Source of the DNA: Chara braunii | Lineage: Eukaryota; Streptophyta; Charophyceae; Charales; Characeae | NCBI GenBank assembly: GCA_003427395.1 | Contig: BFEA01000271.1 | Span: 661,168-689,815, forward strand | Reading direction: 5' to 3' | Length of the DNA stretch: 28,648 bases | Shown: positions 19,444-28,648 of the stretch, one piece after another | Numbering within the stretch: position 1 is the first letter of the stretch | How the letters are laid out: each line of letters opens with the position of its first letter | Notes under the pieces: generated by a model | Databases searched by the model: none | Told to the model about the DNA's origin: nothing | Seen by the model: the letters and a program-made list of their open reading frames with translations, nothing else | Made by a program: the position numbers and the translations under genes

Positions 19444-19766
19444 TAGGGAAGAGAAAGGGAAAGTGAGGGGCAGAGGAGAGAATGGCATGGGACAGGCGAC
19501 CAGGCAAATTCAAGACCCCTTCTTCCCAACCATTATTGCCCCTCCCTTTCCTTACCTCTCCCTTTGCTTGCCTTCTGCTTGACTTTCTTGCCTCGTGCTC
19601 TGGGCTCCCCTCATGCTCCTACTGGCAGATCGCTGTTCTTCGGTCGTGCCTCCCGCTCCTCGCCGTTCTGCCAATGCTGCAGCGCTTCCGCAAGGGAGGG
19701 TTCACTCACACTGCTTGATCCGTGCCACGTGTGTCACGCATGCTGATCTGTCTACCGTGTCAACGT

Positions 19767-19792
19767 GGCCTCTCTTTTATAATGGAGAGGCC
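19767..19792 (-). promoter_or_regulatory. TATA box inside a palindrome (5' LTR promoter)
   Basis: The same arms and TATAAAAG (plus-strand CTTTTATA, 19774-19781) as at 1684-1709. In the 5' LTR this is the copy that would drive transcription toward the tandem ORFs and gag-pol. Confidence 0.55.
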
Positions 19793-19879
19793 AGGCAATG
19801 GGGGTTGTGCTGCAGTCCCATGGTCGAGGCTGTGGTCAAACTTCTAGACCGGGCCTGTGCTAAAAATAGCAGCAGTCCC

Positions 19880-20130
19880 GACCTCGGGATATGAACAGTC
19901 AGTCCCACGCTAAAAATAACGGGGGACTGCGCTAATTTTAGAACGGGACTGGCGCAGGCCCAGTCCCTGGTAGACGAACAGTCAGTCCTATTTTTAGAAC
20001 GGGACTCTCGTAGGCCCAGTTCCCGGTAGATGAACAGTCAGTCCCACGCTAAAAATAGCGTGGGGCTGTGTTATTTTTAGAACGGGACTGACGCAGGCCC
20101 GACTTTGGGAAACGAACAGTCAGTCCCGTG
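19880..20130. repeat. Hairpin-bearing U3 repeats (second copy)
   Basis: Counterpart of 1788-2080. The CCCACGCTA/TAGCGTGGG hairpin is intact at 20044-20065. Confidence 0.65.
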
Positions 20131-20542
20131 CTAAAAATAGCACATGACCCTATTTTAATTATTCATGTCTGGCTGTTCATTTATATGGCTACTTAGGGCT
20201 ATTCCTTTCCTGGCCGGGTTACGCGGTCGTGTCGGTCCGGTCCCAACTGGTCAAACTTGAATATCTCACTAACCCTTGGTCCGTTTCAGGTGTCGTTTCG
20301 ACCGGTCCCCACTAATTGGCCCATTGAGGTCGCGTCGGTCCAGTCCAACGGGGATGATTAGGTCTCCGGACCGTACAGCCGCGCCGTCTTTCCCTTGATT
20401 TCGGCCCGGGGGAAAATCTAACCGATGCGTTAGGGCCCAACTTGACTATGACCGTGGACGTCCCTAAGCGCAGTTTTGACACAGCGCGGAGGTTGACTGC
20501 GACGGGTCAATTTCTGCAGCTGTGCCGCATCGTCTTCCGACA

Positions 20543-21600
20543 ACGTCCCCCCTCTCACCGAGCGTTGTAACAACAGCAGCCCACCAAGCCTGGACGCACA
20601 GGCTTGAAACCACCGCGACAGAGTGGGAACCGCGATAACTGTTCAGCGACCCAGCCTCAGCAGTAGTAGACTACCCGCTGTGACAATGACCCGCTGGATC
20701 ACATCATTAGTAACATAATCACCATAGTAGCTGGTGCTGCAGTCCCTTCAAAAGTGCCCCGTGCCAGAGGGTACGTCAGCCTTGAACAAACCGTAATTCT
20801 AGTAGTCCTGAGCAACAACATTCTCGTGGTAGCCAGAAACTCCGCAGTGCTCAGATATGCCGCTGTAATACCTCGAACGCCTGTTCCCACAATGAAATAG
20901 CCGTTCACCTCCAAGGCCGAGCTGCTATCTCCAAGTTTGACAGAGTGACTGGTATCGATCCTGTATAAGCTAGTCAAACCGTACTGTAGCAGCAGATCTT
21001 CAACTACTCAGATCTCGAAAGGAATAACTTCTCTACGACCATGATCTCTACACAGGGAATGGCCAATTCGATAATGAGTTTGGTTTGAAACTGCAGATAA
21101 TCGAGCAACCCAAGTCAAAACTGAACTACAGAATGGCCAACTCAAAGCACGCAGCTGATTATGTAGGCCTCGCAGCAATATAATGCAGGCAGACTCAGTT
21201 TGGTTCCACAGCCTGGTTGATCCTGTTTTTTGTCTCCTTTCCTCCAGTCCAATTTACTTTCTAGATGCCCGAGTGTCCCCTTTCACACTTTGCGTATCGC
21301 TGATGGAAACGCCCCCTAGTGTATGCTGCTCTTTGTATCTTCCCTGAGTATACTGCTCGGCCCCCTTTCTCTTCTCGCCTTGCTGACGAATCTGACTGAC
21401 ACCCAAGCCAAATACAGGCTCTACCAACTCGTCCATAAAAAACGTCATGAAGTAAACCTGAATTCTCTACCAGACTACGGGAAGATACACCTCCCTTTAT
21501 GCTATGAAGCTGTTCCCTTCCTATATACTTAGCTTACATCCCAGCCGGATACACCCAATCTCACAACCAGGGCCAAAGAAGCCCAATCGGGGTCACAGAC
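20543..21600. other. Unassigned flank of element 1
   Basis: Sequence right of the 5' LTR and outside the element. The longest open frame is 92 codons on the minus strand (20977-20699; LEVNGYFIVGTGVRGITAAY and hydrophobic sequence after it). It could be an exon of the membrane-protein fragment next door, but I see no splice sites that join them. Another minus-strand frame (21448-21254) is hydrophilic and unrecognised. Confidence 0.4.
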
Positions 21601-21725
21601 TCAGCCATGATACTGAACACCACAGACGACGATGAGGGGGATCACCACGTAAACAGCTTGGTACTGTAGCTCGATTTTCGGTTCACCCCGTACCGACGCT
21701 TTGGCGCCCTCTCTGCCGAGGTGAG

Positions 21726-21766
<41 letters not shown>

Positions 21767-22087
21767 TACTGCTGCCGCTCGCGCCTCATCTGTGGAGAAG
21801 ATACAAGCCGTCTCCCTCCCACACACACTCACACCTATACAGGAACGCCACCAATCTACTAATGGAGTTGGCCGTGATGACGAGGGTCAGTGATCCTATC
21901 ACGATTACAAAGAAGACAAATGTGAATTTGAACGGGTAGCGAGTAGTATACCAGCACCGTTGTTGCTGCTCTTTATACTAGCACCGCTGCTTGCTGCTCG
22001 TTGTCGGACTGCGGGCACGAAGAAGACGACCACGATAATGGGAATGAATATCCCGTCAGAGAGTGGGGCAATACATTCCCAAAACAA
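21601..22087 (-). pseudogene. Candidate spliced membrane-protein gene fragment
   Basis: Three minus-strand pieces look coding. (1) 22087 to about 21951 has a hydrophobic segment (GIFIPIIVVVFFVPAVRQR). (2) 21950-21835 reads YPFKFTFVFFVIVIGSLTLV and then TANSISRLVAFLY, a second membrane segment. (3) 21712-21601 ends ELQYQAVYVVIPLIVVCG and then a TGA stop. Pieces 2 and 3 join in frame across a 122-base intron with GTGTGAGTG donor and CTCGGCAG acceptor (21834-21713). Pieces 1 and 2 are out of phase, next to a duplicated roughly 30-base segment (AGCACCG(T/C)TG... near 21951-22005), so the gene may be broken. Family not recognised. Confidence 0.35.
21736..21763. repeat. (CA)14 microsatellite
   Basis: Fourteen CA units on the plus strand, flanked by CT repeats. 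On the minus strand it is a GT run inside the putative 122-base intron of the membrane-protein fragment. Confidence 0.95.
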
Positions 22088-24500
22088 ATTCTAATAATCC
22101 TCGCGCTGCCTTCGTTGTCCGTATCGGCCAGACCAGCCTATGAACCACAGATCTGAGTTCACCAATCGTCTCGTTGCATACGAAAACCTCCGAAACGCAC
22201 CTTCACTCGCCCGTTTTCGTCAAGAAACGGACGAGATAGAAGTTTTTCCCTCCCGCCATATTCACCCGTCCGTGTCACTCGTGCACCCCGTTTTCTTTAC
22301 TAACCTTTTTTCCACTACTCTAACAGCAAACTAACCTCACTAATGGATTCGCCCTGGCCCAAAACCTCTAGTTAGTGTTGCCTCTCGCTAGCTTCCGGTA
22401 TCAGTTGAGTGAGATATGTGTATGTCACTCCCACACGCCCACCATCACTTCTGCCATCATCCTTTGCCTTCAATATTCAATGCACCTGGCACAGACCAGC
22501 GCCCAGGTTCATTCTACCTCCCCCTTCACTCTTGTCTTCCTCTCGTGCTTCCTGTTATCTCCTTTTCTACACCTCCCCCTCTCACCGAGGCTTACTCCTT
22601 CAGACAAGCAGGTGACTACCGTCAGGATCAACCATGAAGACGGGCAACAACAAAGAGTGATGCGCCCGGTCTCACCTCATCATACTGAAAGTGCTCCATC
22701 AGCTCCTGCCTCTTTTATGGGGAAGCAACTACTAGGCCTGACTTATATTTTGCAGCAATATTCCTGGATGTTCCAGCCCCAACGCTCGCGGCCCCCTGGG
22801 CCAAGCTTCGCCCACTACCTTTTTGTGTCTTACTGGGCATGCTCAGTTTCAAGCCTTTCGCAGCGGATCGGGCCCGGCAGATGGGGCAGTCGCAGACTGC
22901 ACCCCACTTTGGCTCCAGCTACCCCGAGGGCAGCCTCAGAGGGAACTAGCCACTAGGTGGCTTGAATAGCCCTCCGCCCTATACCCAGGTCCGAAGGACC
23001 ATTTGCAGGTCATCATTGCTGCGGGTTTTTACCGCAATACCCGTGGCCCTTGTTTGCTCATACCTTGTTTACCAGCTGATGGGACAGCCTGCCACACTGC
23101 AAGTACTATGGCAGCCTCCCACCGGTGCTCTTTATTGGACTGTGCCCTTGACACAGTTCATTATCTTTCGGTTTCCAAGGGGTCACATTGCCGTACCTTT
23201 TCAGATGGGACAAAGGCCTTGCCCATCTGCAGAAACAGCAATTGGCACTTTGCTGGTCACACGGCGCCATCCACAAGTGCGAGAACTCTGGTGAACGAAT
23301 TTTCACCACTTCTTGGAGACCAACAAAATAATAAAATAAAAAATAAAATAAAATAAATAGCGCCTTTGTGATCACTTCCAGCGGTGGCCGCAACTTTCCT
23401 TGGCCCCGCTGCTACGCAGCCCATTGACAAATGGCCGGCCACACGTACGGGGAACTTTGGGACCTCGACAAATCTGTGTGACCGGTCCCGCCCTTGCCGC
23501 ACCCAAAGGGCATGCTCACACTCAAACCTCTCACTGCAGATCGCTGCTGGTGGACAGATGCGCCCGCAGAGGATTCCCGACAGTCATATTCCCTCTACCC
23601 CGTGGGTCAAAGCACCCACCAGCTTATGAACTCATCGAACTTTTTCCGGTCCATGTTTCAACAATTTATGGTTGTACCAACTGCTCACGCCCGCTGGCCC
23701 TGGCAGACAGCCTGGTGCACCGTGTCCCAAAAAAAAAAAAAAAAAAAAACAGGACGGGAAACTAGAAAAAATAAAAGTAAAAACGAAGATATGAACACTA
23801 CCGTCGTACCCCTCTCAATTCCGCCGGCTGGGCCCACAGGTGGGCCGACAACAAAACCAAGGGGGATGGCCCCGCCGGGCCCTCAACCCCTCGGCATCTT
23901 CAAAGTGTGCTGCTCCGCTCCTCTGCTGCCGGCCGCTGGCCTTGATCCCCGGATCTTTGTAGTGTCAATCCAACATCGTAACCTATAGGGCTAAGCCCAA
24001 GCTTGGTGCTAGCTCGCGTGAAATCCCATATAAAGTGGTGTATGCAGGTGCTCAAAAATGCCTTGGGCCATATATCTATTTGCAGCCAACCCACAACCCC
24101 TGCTAACTAACACTCATTGAGCGGAGGTCCTGACACACGCCACCCCGCTCCCCAGCCTACTACCGCCAAATGCGGTAAACCAATCAATAATCAAAACCAC
24201 CCCAAATGTTTGTACCGACATCACGATCAAGGAGAGGAAAAATCACACGAGCGCCTTAATCCCGCGCGCCCACTCATGCTCTACTCTGGTCAGCCATCCC
24301 ACCTATGTAATCAAGCAGACTTAGCCACGACTCGCGCAGTACACTTTAGAACCCTACTCATACTTCCGATCACTTACAAAAACAAGGGCGGATACCCTTG
24401 TCAGGGTATTCGTGCGGACAACGCTACCTTGGGCCTTGATTCATATGTTCCATCAGTGCGCGATTGGTTTGAATACCCAACCTTGCGCCTTTTCCCTGAT
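22088..24500. other. Unassigned region with A-rich tails
   Basis: Several overlapping open frames of 60-190 codons occur on the plus strand (longest 22375-22956) but none shows a recognisable domain, and composition is proline/serine-rich as expected of GC-rich random frames. An (AAAAT)n-like tract at about 23323-23357 and an A21 run at 23729-23749 could be tails of plus-strand retroposons, but no promoter boxes or paired sequence was found. Confidence 0.4.
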
Positions 24501-25275
24501 TGTTAGAAAGATTAGGATTATTGCTAAGGCGACAAACCTTATTCATTTCATGTTTATTTCATTTGTACATGTTTGAAAGGTAAAAGACCTATGTTTTTCC
24601 CTTGATGAATGCAGACTGTTTATGTGAATGTGTTACGTGTATGTGACATCTCCTTGCCTAATTACTCAGCCTTATTTCATTGCATGTGTATCTATGATAT
24701 GGCAAAGGGTTTTCATAAAGAGATATATTGAATTGACTTAATCACTAGATAGGATAGGGTATATGTCTTACGAGCGACCCCCGATAATTCAAGTACTGAA
24801 GGGATTGTGTTCCGAAAAGGGGCTAGGTTGTAAGTCATACCTATAAAAACTATTTATAGGCAAAAGCGTAGTGTGAGTGAACGTTCGTCAGTCGAGTCGA
24901 CCTGATTTGTAAGTCGGTCAGGGAGATCAGCGCCCCGATGTCCGACACGTATACGGGTCAGTCTTAGGCGTTCAACCCCACGTATGCCTATGCTACGACG
25001 ATCGAGCAAACGCCCTTGGCTGACTTACGTCTGCGATTGCATGTAAAAGCCTTTACACGTGGGTCAGTAGCTTAGAAGGGATACTCCCACCTACGAGGTG
25101 AGTTCTACCTCGCGGGATCTCTGTCCTGTCGTAGGGACCCCCGAGAAGTATAGCTGGCGCGCACGGTCATAGTTGGTCTTGGATGAAACACTTCTAAAAC
25201 TCCTGCGTAGTGCGACCGTGAGGTCCGACACTGAAAGTACGTTGCGTCTGGGTGTGGGACCGCCGCGCCTGATAG
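24501..25275 (+). repeat. Putative 5' LTR of element 2
   Basis: Bounded on the left by TGTTAG at the composition change and on the right by the PBS at 25277. A TATA-like CCTATAAAAAC is at 24840-24850. The right end does not show the usual CA, so the exact edge is uncertain. Confidence 0.4.
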
Positions 25276-25276
25276 G

Positions 25277-25294
25277 TGGCGCCGTTGCCGGGGA
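25277..25294 (+). promoter_or_regulatory. Primer-binding site, tRNA-Asp type (18/18)
   Basis: TGGCGCCGTTGCCGGGGA matches the plant tRNA-Asp PBS of Athila-type elements at every base. An 18-base match is very unlikely by chance. It sets the plus orientation of element 2. Confidence 0.8.
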
Positions 25295-27360
25295 TCTCGC
25301 TTTCCAGCCGAGGTCCTCAGTGAACGAACTCGGGTATGGTAAGACAATGATCACGATAAAACGACAACCTTTAAATGAGCTAACATAGCTTGTGATATAT
25401 GAGTTGAGTTACCGTAGGATAGACACTTAGAGTGATACACGCATGAAGGGAGTGTGAAGTCACGTCGGCAATGCCAATAGATGTCACGTTGCCCGACAGT
25501 TAGGCTACCTACTTAAGGACTCTGAGCATTAGCGAGAGAACTTGTCATATAGTCTGAGTACAAGACTGTAAATAAACTAACCCTCTTAGTCATTGCTTAC
25601 ATAGTCTAACTAGATCTTCGAATTCTTGAAGTTATATGATATAGGTCCGAATTATAGACTCGGTCTCTCGATGGTGCCTAACTTTTGAGGTTGTATCGTA
25701 TAACGTCTGTATGATAGATGCATTTAAGTGGTAGTGAACGAAATATTAGGTGCTATGAGAATACAAAGGGTTATTGATATTTAACATACATTTTCGATAG
25801 GCAAGCTTGAGATATATGACATTGTAGCCTTAGAAACTAGATTATAGGCATATTGTGGAATGATATGAATAGATAAATGAAATAAAGTGAGTGGTACTAT
25901 GCTTAGTTGTCTTGACAGTTAAGACCCGACTATTTAGTAGAGATCTGATTAGAATATTATGCTAATGAAGTATAAAGTCTGCTTGATGGGGTTGCTTATT
26001 GGAAGTATAATTCAACCCTTAGAAGATCGTGAGGTATTTTTATTAATTGTTTCATCACCCACTCAGTAAATGACTAATCCTTAGGGACGCATAGTATAGT
26101 GAGCATAATATTAGGTCGTCTACTTGGAAAATATACATACCCTTTTAAGACTATATATATGATAGAGTCGATAATGCATTAACTTTAGGAGTCATTGCAT
26201 ATAAAGTTTAATTACATTTATCTTATTTTTGAAGCTCTATAAATAGACTCGGACTTTTATCGATTACTCAATATAATCAGAGTATAAGAATGTCCACTAG
26301 AAGACAACCTAGCTCCTCAAATTGCAGTATTCTATAAACAGTATACGACTAGGTATGGATGAAGGTATGTGATAAATGAATGATATATGTTTCGAGTGGC
26401 GTATCATTGTATGTTTTGTTCTTGGTTAAATGAAGTTTGAAATTGTTTATATATATTTATTGATTGCTTGGTGACTGTTTGTGCCTATTTGTATATGTTT
26501 ATGAATTGCTTTCTTCAATAAGGGTAGATAAACTGTGTGAAATTCATGTTCGGCATGAGACCGAAGGTGGATGGAGTGACCAACCTTTGAAGGGAAGAAA
26601 TTCTCTCAAGGGAAGTCAGCATACAAAACCTGTCCTTTGGAGAATTGCAACGTTGATTGATATCATTGTCTGATAGACTTGAAGAGGGTATAATTAAGTC
26701 CTGTAGGCGGTAGTGAGACTCATGCCGGAACAATGTTCCTGGTCTACAGTGAGGTCTTGTCATTTTTCCTTGTACAAGAAAGATGACTACAATATCGTCG
26801 AAAGAGAGGAAGGTGTTTAAGGCCTTGTTTGGACTCTGACAATGAGTGAGACGACTACTACTTAGTCTGAGCACGATTGGAGTGGTAGCCCAAGCGGGGT
26901 TCATGCTAGGAGAGTCCACCGCACTCTGAAAAGGTATGATCTTACCAACCAGCCTTTAGACGGGTGTGAATGGGGTCGTCTAACTGTGCTCGATTAGGTC
27001 AACCAGGTACAAGCATTGAAATCGGAGAGAGATGTGGTGAGGCTCAGTCATAGAAGCGGATCTCGGGATCAAAGATGTTATCCTTTGATTGGATTACACC
27101 ACCCTTCGGCATAATATACCCCTGTTGAGCCTGAAGGAGTAGTATATCTTATGTCATCATTATTGTTGTCGTTTTAACTTCACCGTGAATTGTTCTCCTA
27201 ATTGTAAAAATTGTTCTCATTGTTAATGAGGTGACCAGTTGATGTTTGTTTGAATTAATAGTTGACTGAATGTTTTGATATTTTATGAGTTATTATTATA
27301 TTTTCTTACAGTCGCAAATGTTTTTTCTACTATCATAAGTAATATTCCTTCTTTTGGCAG
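25295..27360. other. AT-rich internal sequence of element 2
   Basis: No gene is supported. The longest plus frame (26464-26673) is 69 codons without a recognisable domain. No gag or pol motif is seen in any frame. Confidence 0.5.
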
Positions 27361-27632
27361 GAGAACGTCATTTACACTTGTATTGTAAAGTTTCATGAAG
27401 AAAGAGGGAAAACCCTGCGTACAACGACGAGTTGCATGTGACAGGTTTCTTCGATGGTGATATCGATCAGGATGGTGAAATGTGATTCGATTTTGACGAT
27501 TGTCGTCTACAGGGTTTAATCCATTCGGGCAACTTCAACTTAATACTCAGATATGAGTATTATGCGAACATTCGTGCAATGTATTATCGAAGGCAACACC
27601 CTAGGAGTCAGTATGACGACGACCTATATTGA
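27361..27632 (+). pseudogene. Exon-like coding remnant
   Basis: A pyrimidine-rich tract ending TTTTGGCAG (27352-27360) looks like a 3' splice site. After it, ENVIYTCIVKFHEERGK is open. One frame over, NPAYNDELHVTGFFDGDIDQ continues through one in-frame TGA (27483-27485) into FDFDDCRLQGLIHSGNFNLI and YEYYANIRAMYYRRQHPRSQ, ending at TGA 27630-27632. The acidic and Tyr/Arg-rich composition differs from the surrounding AT-rich noise. One indel near GGGAAAACCC plus one nonsense codon would explain the breaks. Family unknown. Confidence 0.35.
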
Positions 27633-28339
27633 GTTCTAATTTGAATCTTGGAATTATTCTTGACCCTCAAGTTATTCATATAATTGGGCAGACACAATAA
27701 GTGTCCTGCTTGGAAAAACATCAGAGATATATCTTGAAAAGGCGCCGCTCATTTCTCTATAGGGTTAGTCTGAGATAAGTCTGTGAGATCCAAACAAGGA
27801 ACTCAATCGGAAATGGTGATGTTTTGAAAGATATCTTTGCATCTATGGTAAAGTGGAAGCCAATATTTTCATTTGGGATATGGGACAATTTTGTATATTT
27901 TGAAAGATCCCCGAGACGTGTGTTTGACCGAGCTGTGATCGAGACTTGGAGGACATGATCCCTGAGTGGCAACCTGACGATGGTCCTTGTTCATCCACTG
28001 AGTGGCAACCTGACGATGAAAATTTTATTTTTATGGTTTTTGAGTGAACATCGTTCATGCACAAAGTGACAACCTGACAAGGATGAAAATATTTTGATGA
28101 TGATTTTTTTTTTAATTATATATTAAATTGAACATCGTTCACCCACTTCAGGAGGTCAGTCTGAGGGACTGAAATTACCAAGCCTATGGTGGAAAATTGA
28201 CATCGTTGGGACGTAACTCTCAGTGTGGGCTGCTGACCAAGTATAACTAGGTAGCGGACCTTCCGGTTTTGGCCTGGAGTTGAGACGAGAGGGGTGACCA
28301 CCTTGATGAAGGAATCAACTCAGGTAGTTACCGAAGGGC

Positions 28340-28648
28340 AGGTTTGTCGAGCCCCGGCCCTGGGGCCCCAGCGGGGGTCCGGGGGTGGGCACCCCTGACC
28401 TTGGCTCCCGGACCCCCCCCCCCCCCCAAAAAAAAAAAAAAAAAAAAAAAATACAGGGGGGTGCGCAACGGCAGCCTGCACCCCCTAAGCCAAACTGCAA
28501 AAATGCAGTTTTGGGCCCACCTCGGCCCCCCTCCGAGGCTATACCCATCCCTGGTGAGCTCGGGGTCACCATGGGCGCGGGGCCGGGGCGGGGCTGAGCG
28601 GGTTGAGGGGCCGGGGATTGCGGGGAGCGGGGGCGGGGGTGCGGGGTC
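28340..28648. repeat. GC-rich block with hairpins and a C15-A24 run
   Basis: Perfect inverted repeats: GGGGGTCCGGG/CCCGGACCCCC (28373-28383 with 28407-28417), GGGGGTGC/GCACCCCC (28457-28464 with 28478-28485) and AAACTGCA/TGCAGTTT (28492-28499 with 28504-28511). Fifteen C (28413-28427) run straight into 24 A (28428-28451). The abrupt composition change suggests a separate repeat or insertion. It runs off the window. Confidence 0.6.

Larger units (their letters stand above)
1..20542 (-). mobile_element. Giant Ty3/gypsy-type LTR retrotransposon (element 1), 3' end cut by window
   Basis: Read on the minus strand, the order is 5' LTR (20542 to 14463), primer-binding site, five tandem unknown ORFs, gag, protease, reverse transcriptase, RNase H, integrase, a long non-coding tail, and the beginning of the 3' LTR (2480 to 1). 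RNase H before integrase is the Ty3/gypsy order. The two LTR copies are near-identical direct repeats about 18 kb apart. Copy 1 starts mid-LTR, so about 3.6 kb should lie left of the window, giving a predicted total near 24 kb. The right-hand target-site duplication would be ACGTC at 20543-20547, but the left one is outside. No convincing polypurine tract is seen beside 2481 on the minus strand, which is the weakest point of the model. The coding region carries many nonsense codons, so this copy is not autonomous. Confidence 0.85.
14463..20542 (-). repeat. 5' LTR of element 1 (about 6.08 kb)
   Basis: On the plus strand it begins TGTCG (14463) and ends CGACA (20542), a perfect 5-base terminal inverted repeat with TG/CA ends. 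The PBS lies 4 bases beyond the left end. The right end is where similarity to the other copy stops. It contains, in the element's sense, U3 repeats, a TATA palindrome, a purine/pyrimidine tract, hairpin modules, four minisatellites and two broken ORFs. Length includes 165 N. LTRs of 5-6 kb are known in Ogre elements, but most gypsy LTRs are well under 2 kb. Confidence 0.8.
24501..28648 (+). mobile_element. Second LTR element (element 2), degenerate, 3' end outside window
   Basis: At about 24501 GC-rich sequence gives way to AT-rich sequence that starts TGTTAG. A perfect tRNA-Asp-type PBS follows about 775 bases later. Downstream there is about 3 kb with almost no open frame above 60 codons, so it is either heavily decayed or a non-autonomous (LARD-like) element. 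Neither the 3' LTR nor the right boundary is in the window, and the GC-rich last 310 bases may be a separate insertion. Confidence 0.5.

Noticed and set aside
22375-22956. 193-codon plus-strand ORF
   Set aside because: It has Pro/Ser-rich random-like composition, no domain, and overlapping long frames in the other phases, as expected in GC-rich DNA.
23319-23749. SINE or LINE copies ending in A-rich tails
   Set aside because: Two A-rich tracts exist, but no A/B promoter boxes, tRNA-like head, ORF or target duplication could be seen.
1-28648. tRNA or rRNA genes
   Set aside because: No cloverleaf or rRNA core motif was recognised on either strand; the tRNA-Asp-like strings are only 18 bases and sit as primer sites.

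Overview
The window looks like eukaryotic repeat-rich DNA from a draft assembly (a 165-base N gap, one extra ambiguous base, no bacterial operon structure). About 20.5 kb of it is one giant Ty3/gypsy-type LTR retrotransposon on the minus strand. Two elements carry a primer-binding site complementary to the 3' end of a plant-type tRNA-Asp. The reverse transcriptase/RNase H sequence also resembles, from memory only, elements I associate with streptophyte algae such as Chara. I therefore favour a plant-lineage, possibly charophyte, genome. A fungus is the main alternative.

Element 1 (minus strand). The 5' LTR is 14463-20542, about 6.08 kb, with TGTCG/CGACA ends. It is followed 4 nt away by a 16/18 tRNA-Asp-type PBS at 14441-14458. 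Next come five tandem, diverged copies of one unknown protein family (14204 to 11513), then gag (from 11487), protease, reverse transcriptase, RNase H and integrase (ending about 5992). After that lies about 3.5 kb of non-coding DNA with tandem repeats and an antisense basic/proline-rich ORF. The 3' LTR is cut by the window edge: bases 1-2480 are a near copy of about 18047-20542. The predicted full length is about 24 kb. This is a layout like that of Ogre/Tat giant elements (huge LTRs, extra ORFs before gag, antisense ORF), but with a reverse transcriptase that does not look Ogre-like. The copy is decayed: gag-pol reads through nine in-frame TAG/TGA codons and two frameshifts, yet all catalytic motifs and even the D-x35-E spacing are preserved when each stop is counted as one residue.

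The LTR itself is built from minisatellite arrays (units of 49, 41, 42 and 40-41 bp), a 75-77-nt purine run, a TATA box inside a perfect palindrome, repeated hairpins, and two broken ORFs in its downstream third.

20543-24500 is outside element 1. It holds a candidate spliced fragment of a membrane-protein gene on the minus strand (GT-AG intron carrying a dinucleotide repeat), A-rich tracts and otherwise unassigned sequence. From about 24501 to the window end there is an AT-rich second LTR element on the plus strand, recognised by a perfect 18/18 tRNA-Asp PBS at 25277-25294. It has no intact gene, but one exon-like remnant lies at 27361-27632. The last 310 bases are GC-rich, with strong hairpins and a C15-A24 run.

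The most interesting content is the five-member tandem ORF family between PBS and gag. I do not recognise it.
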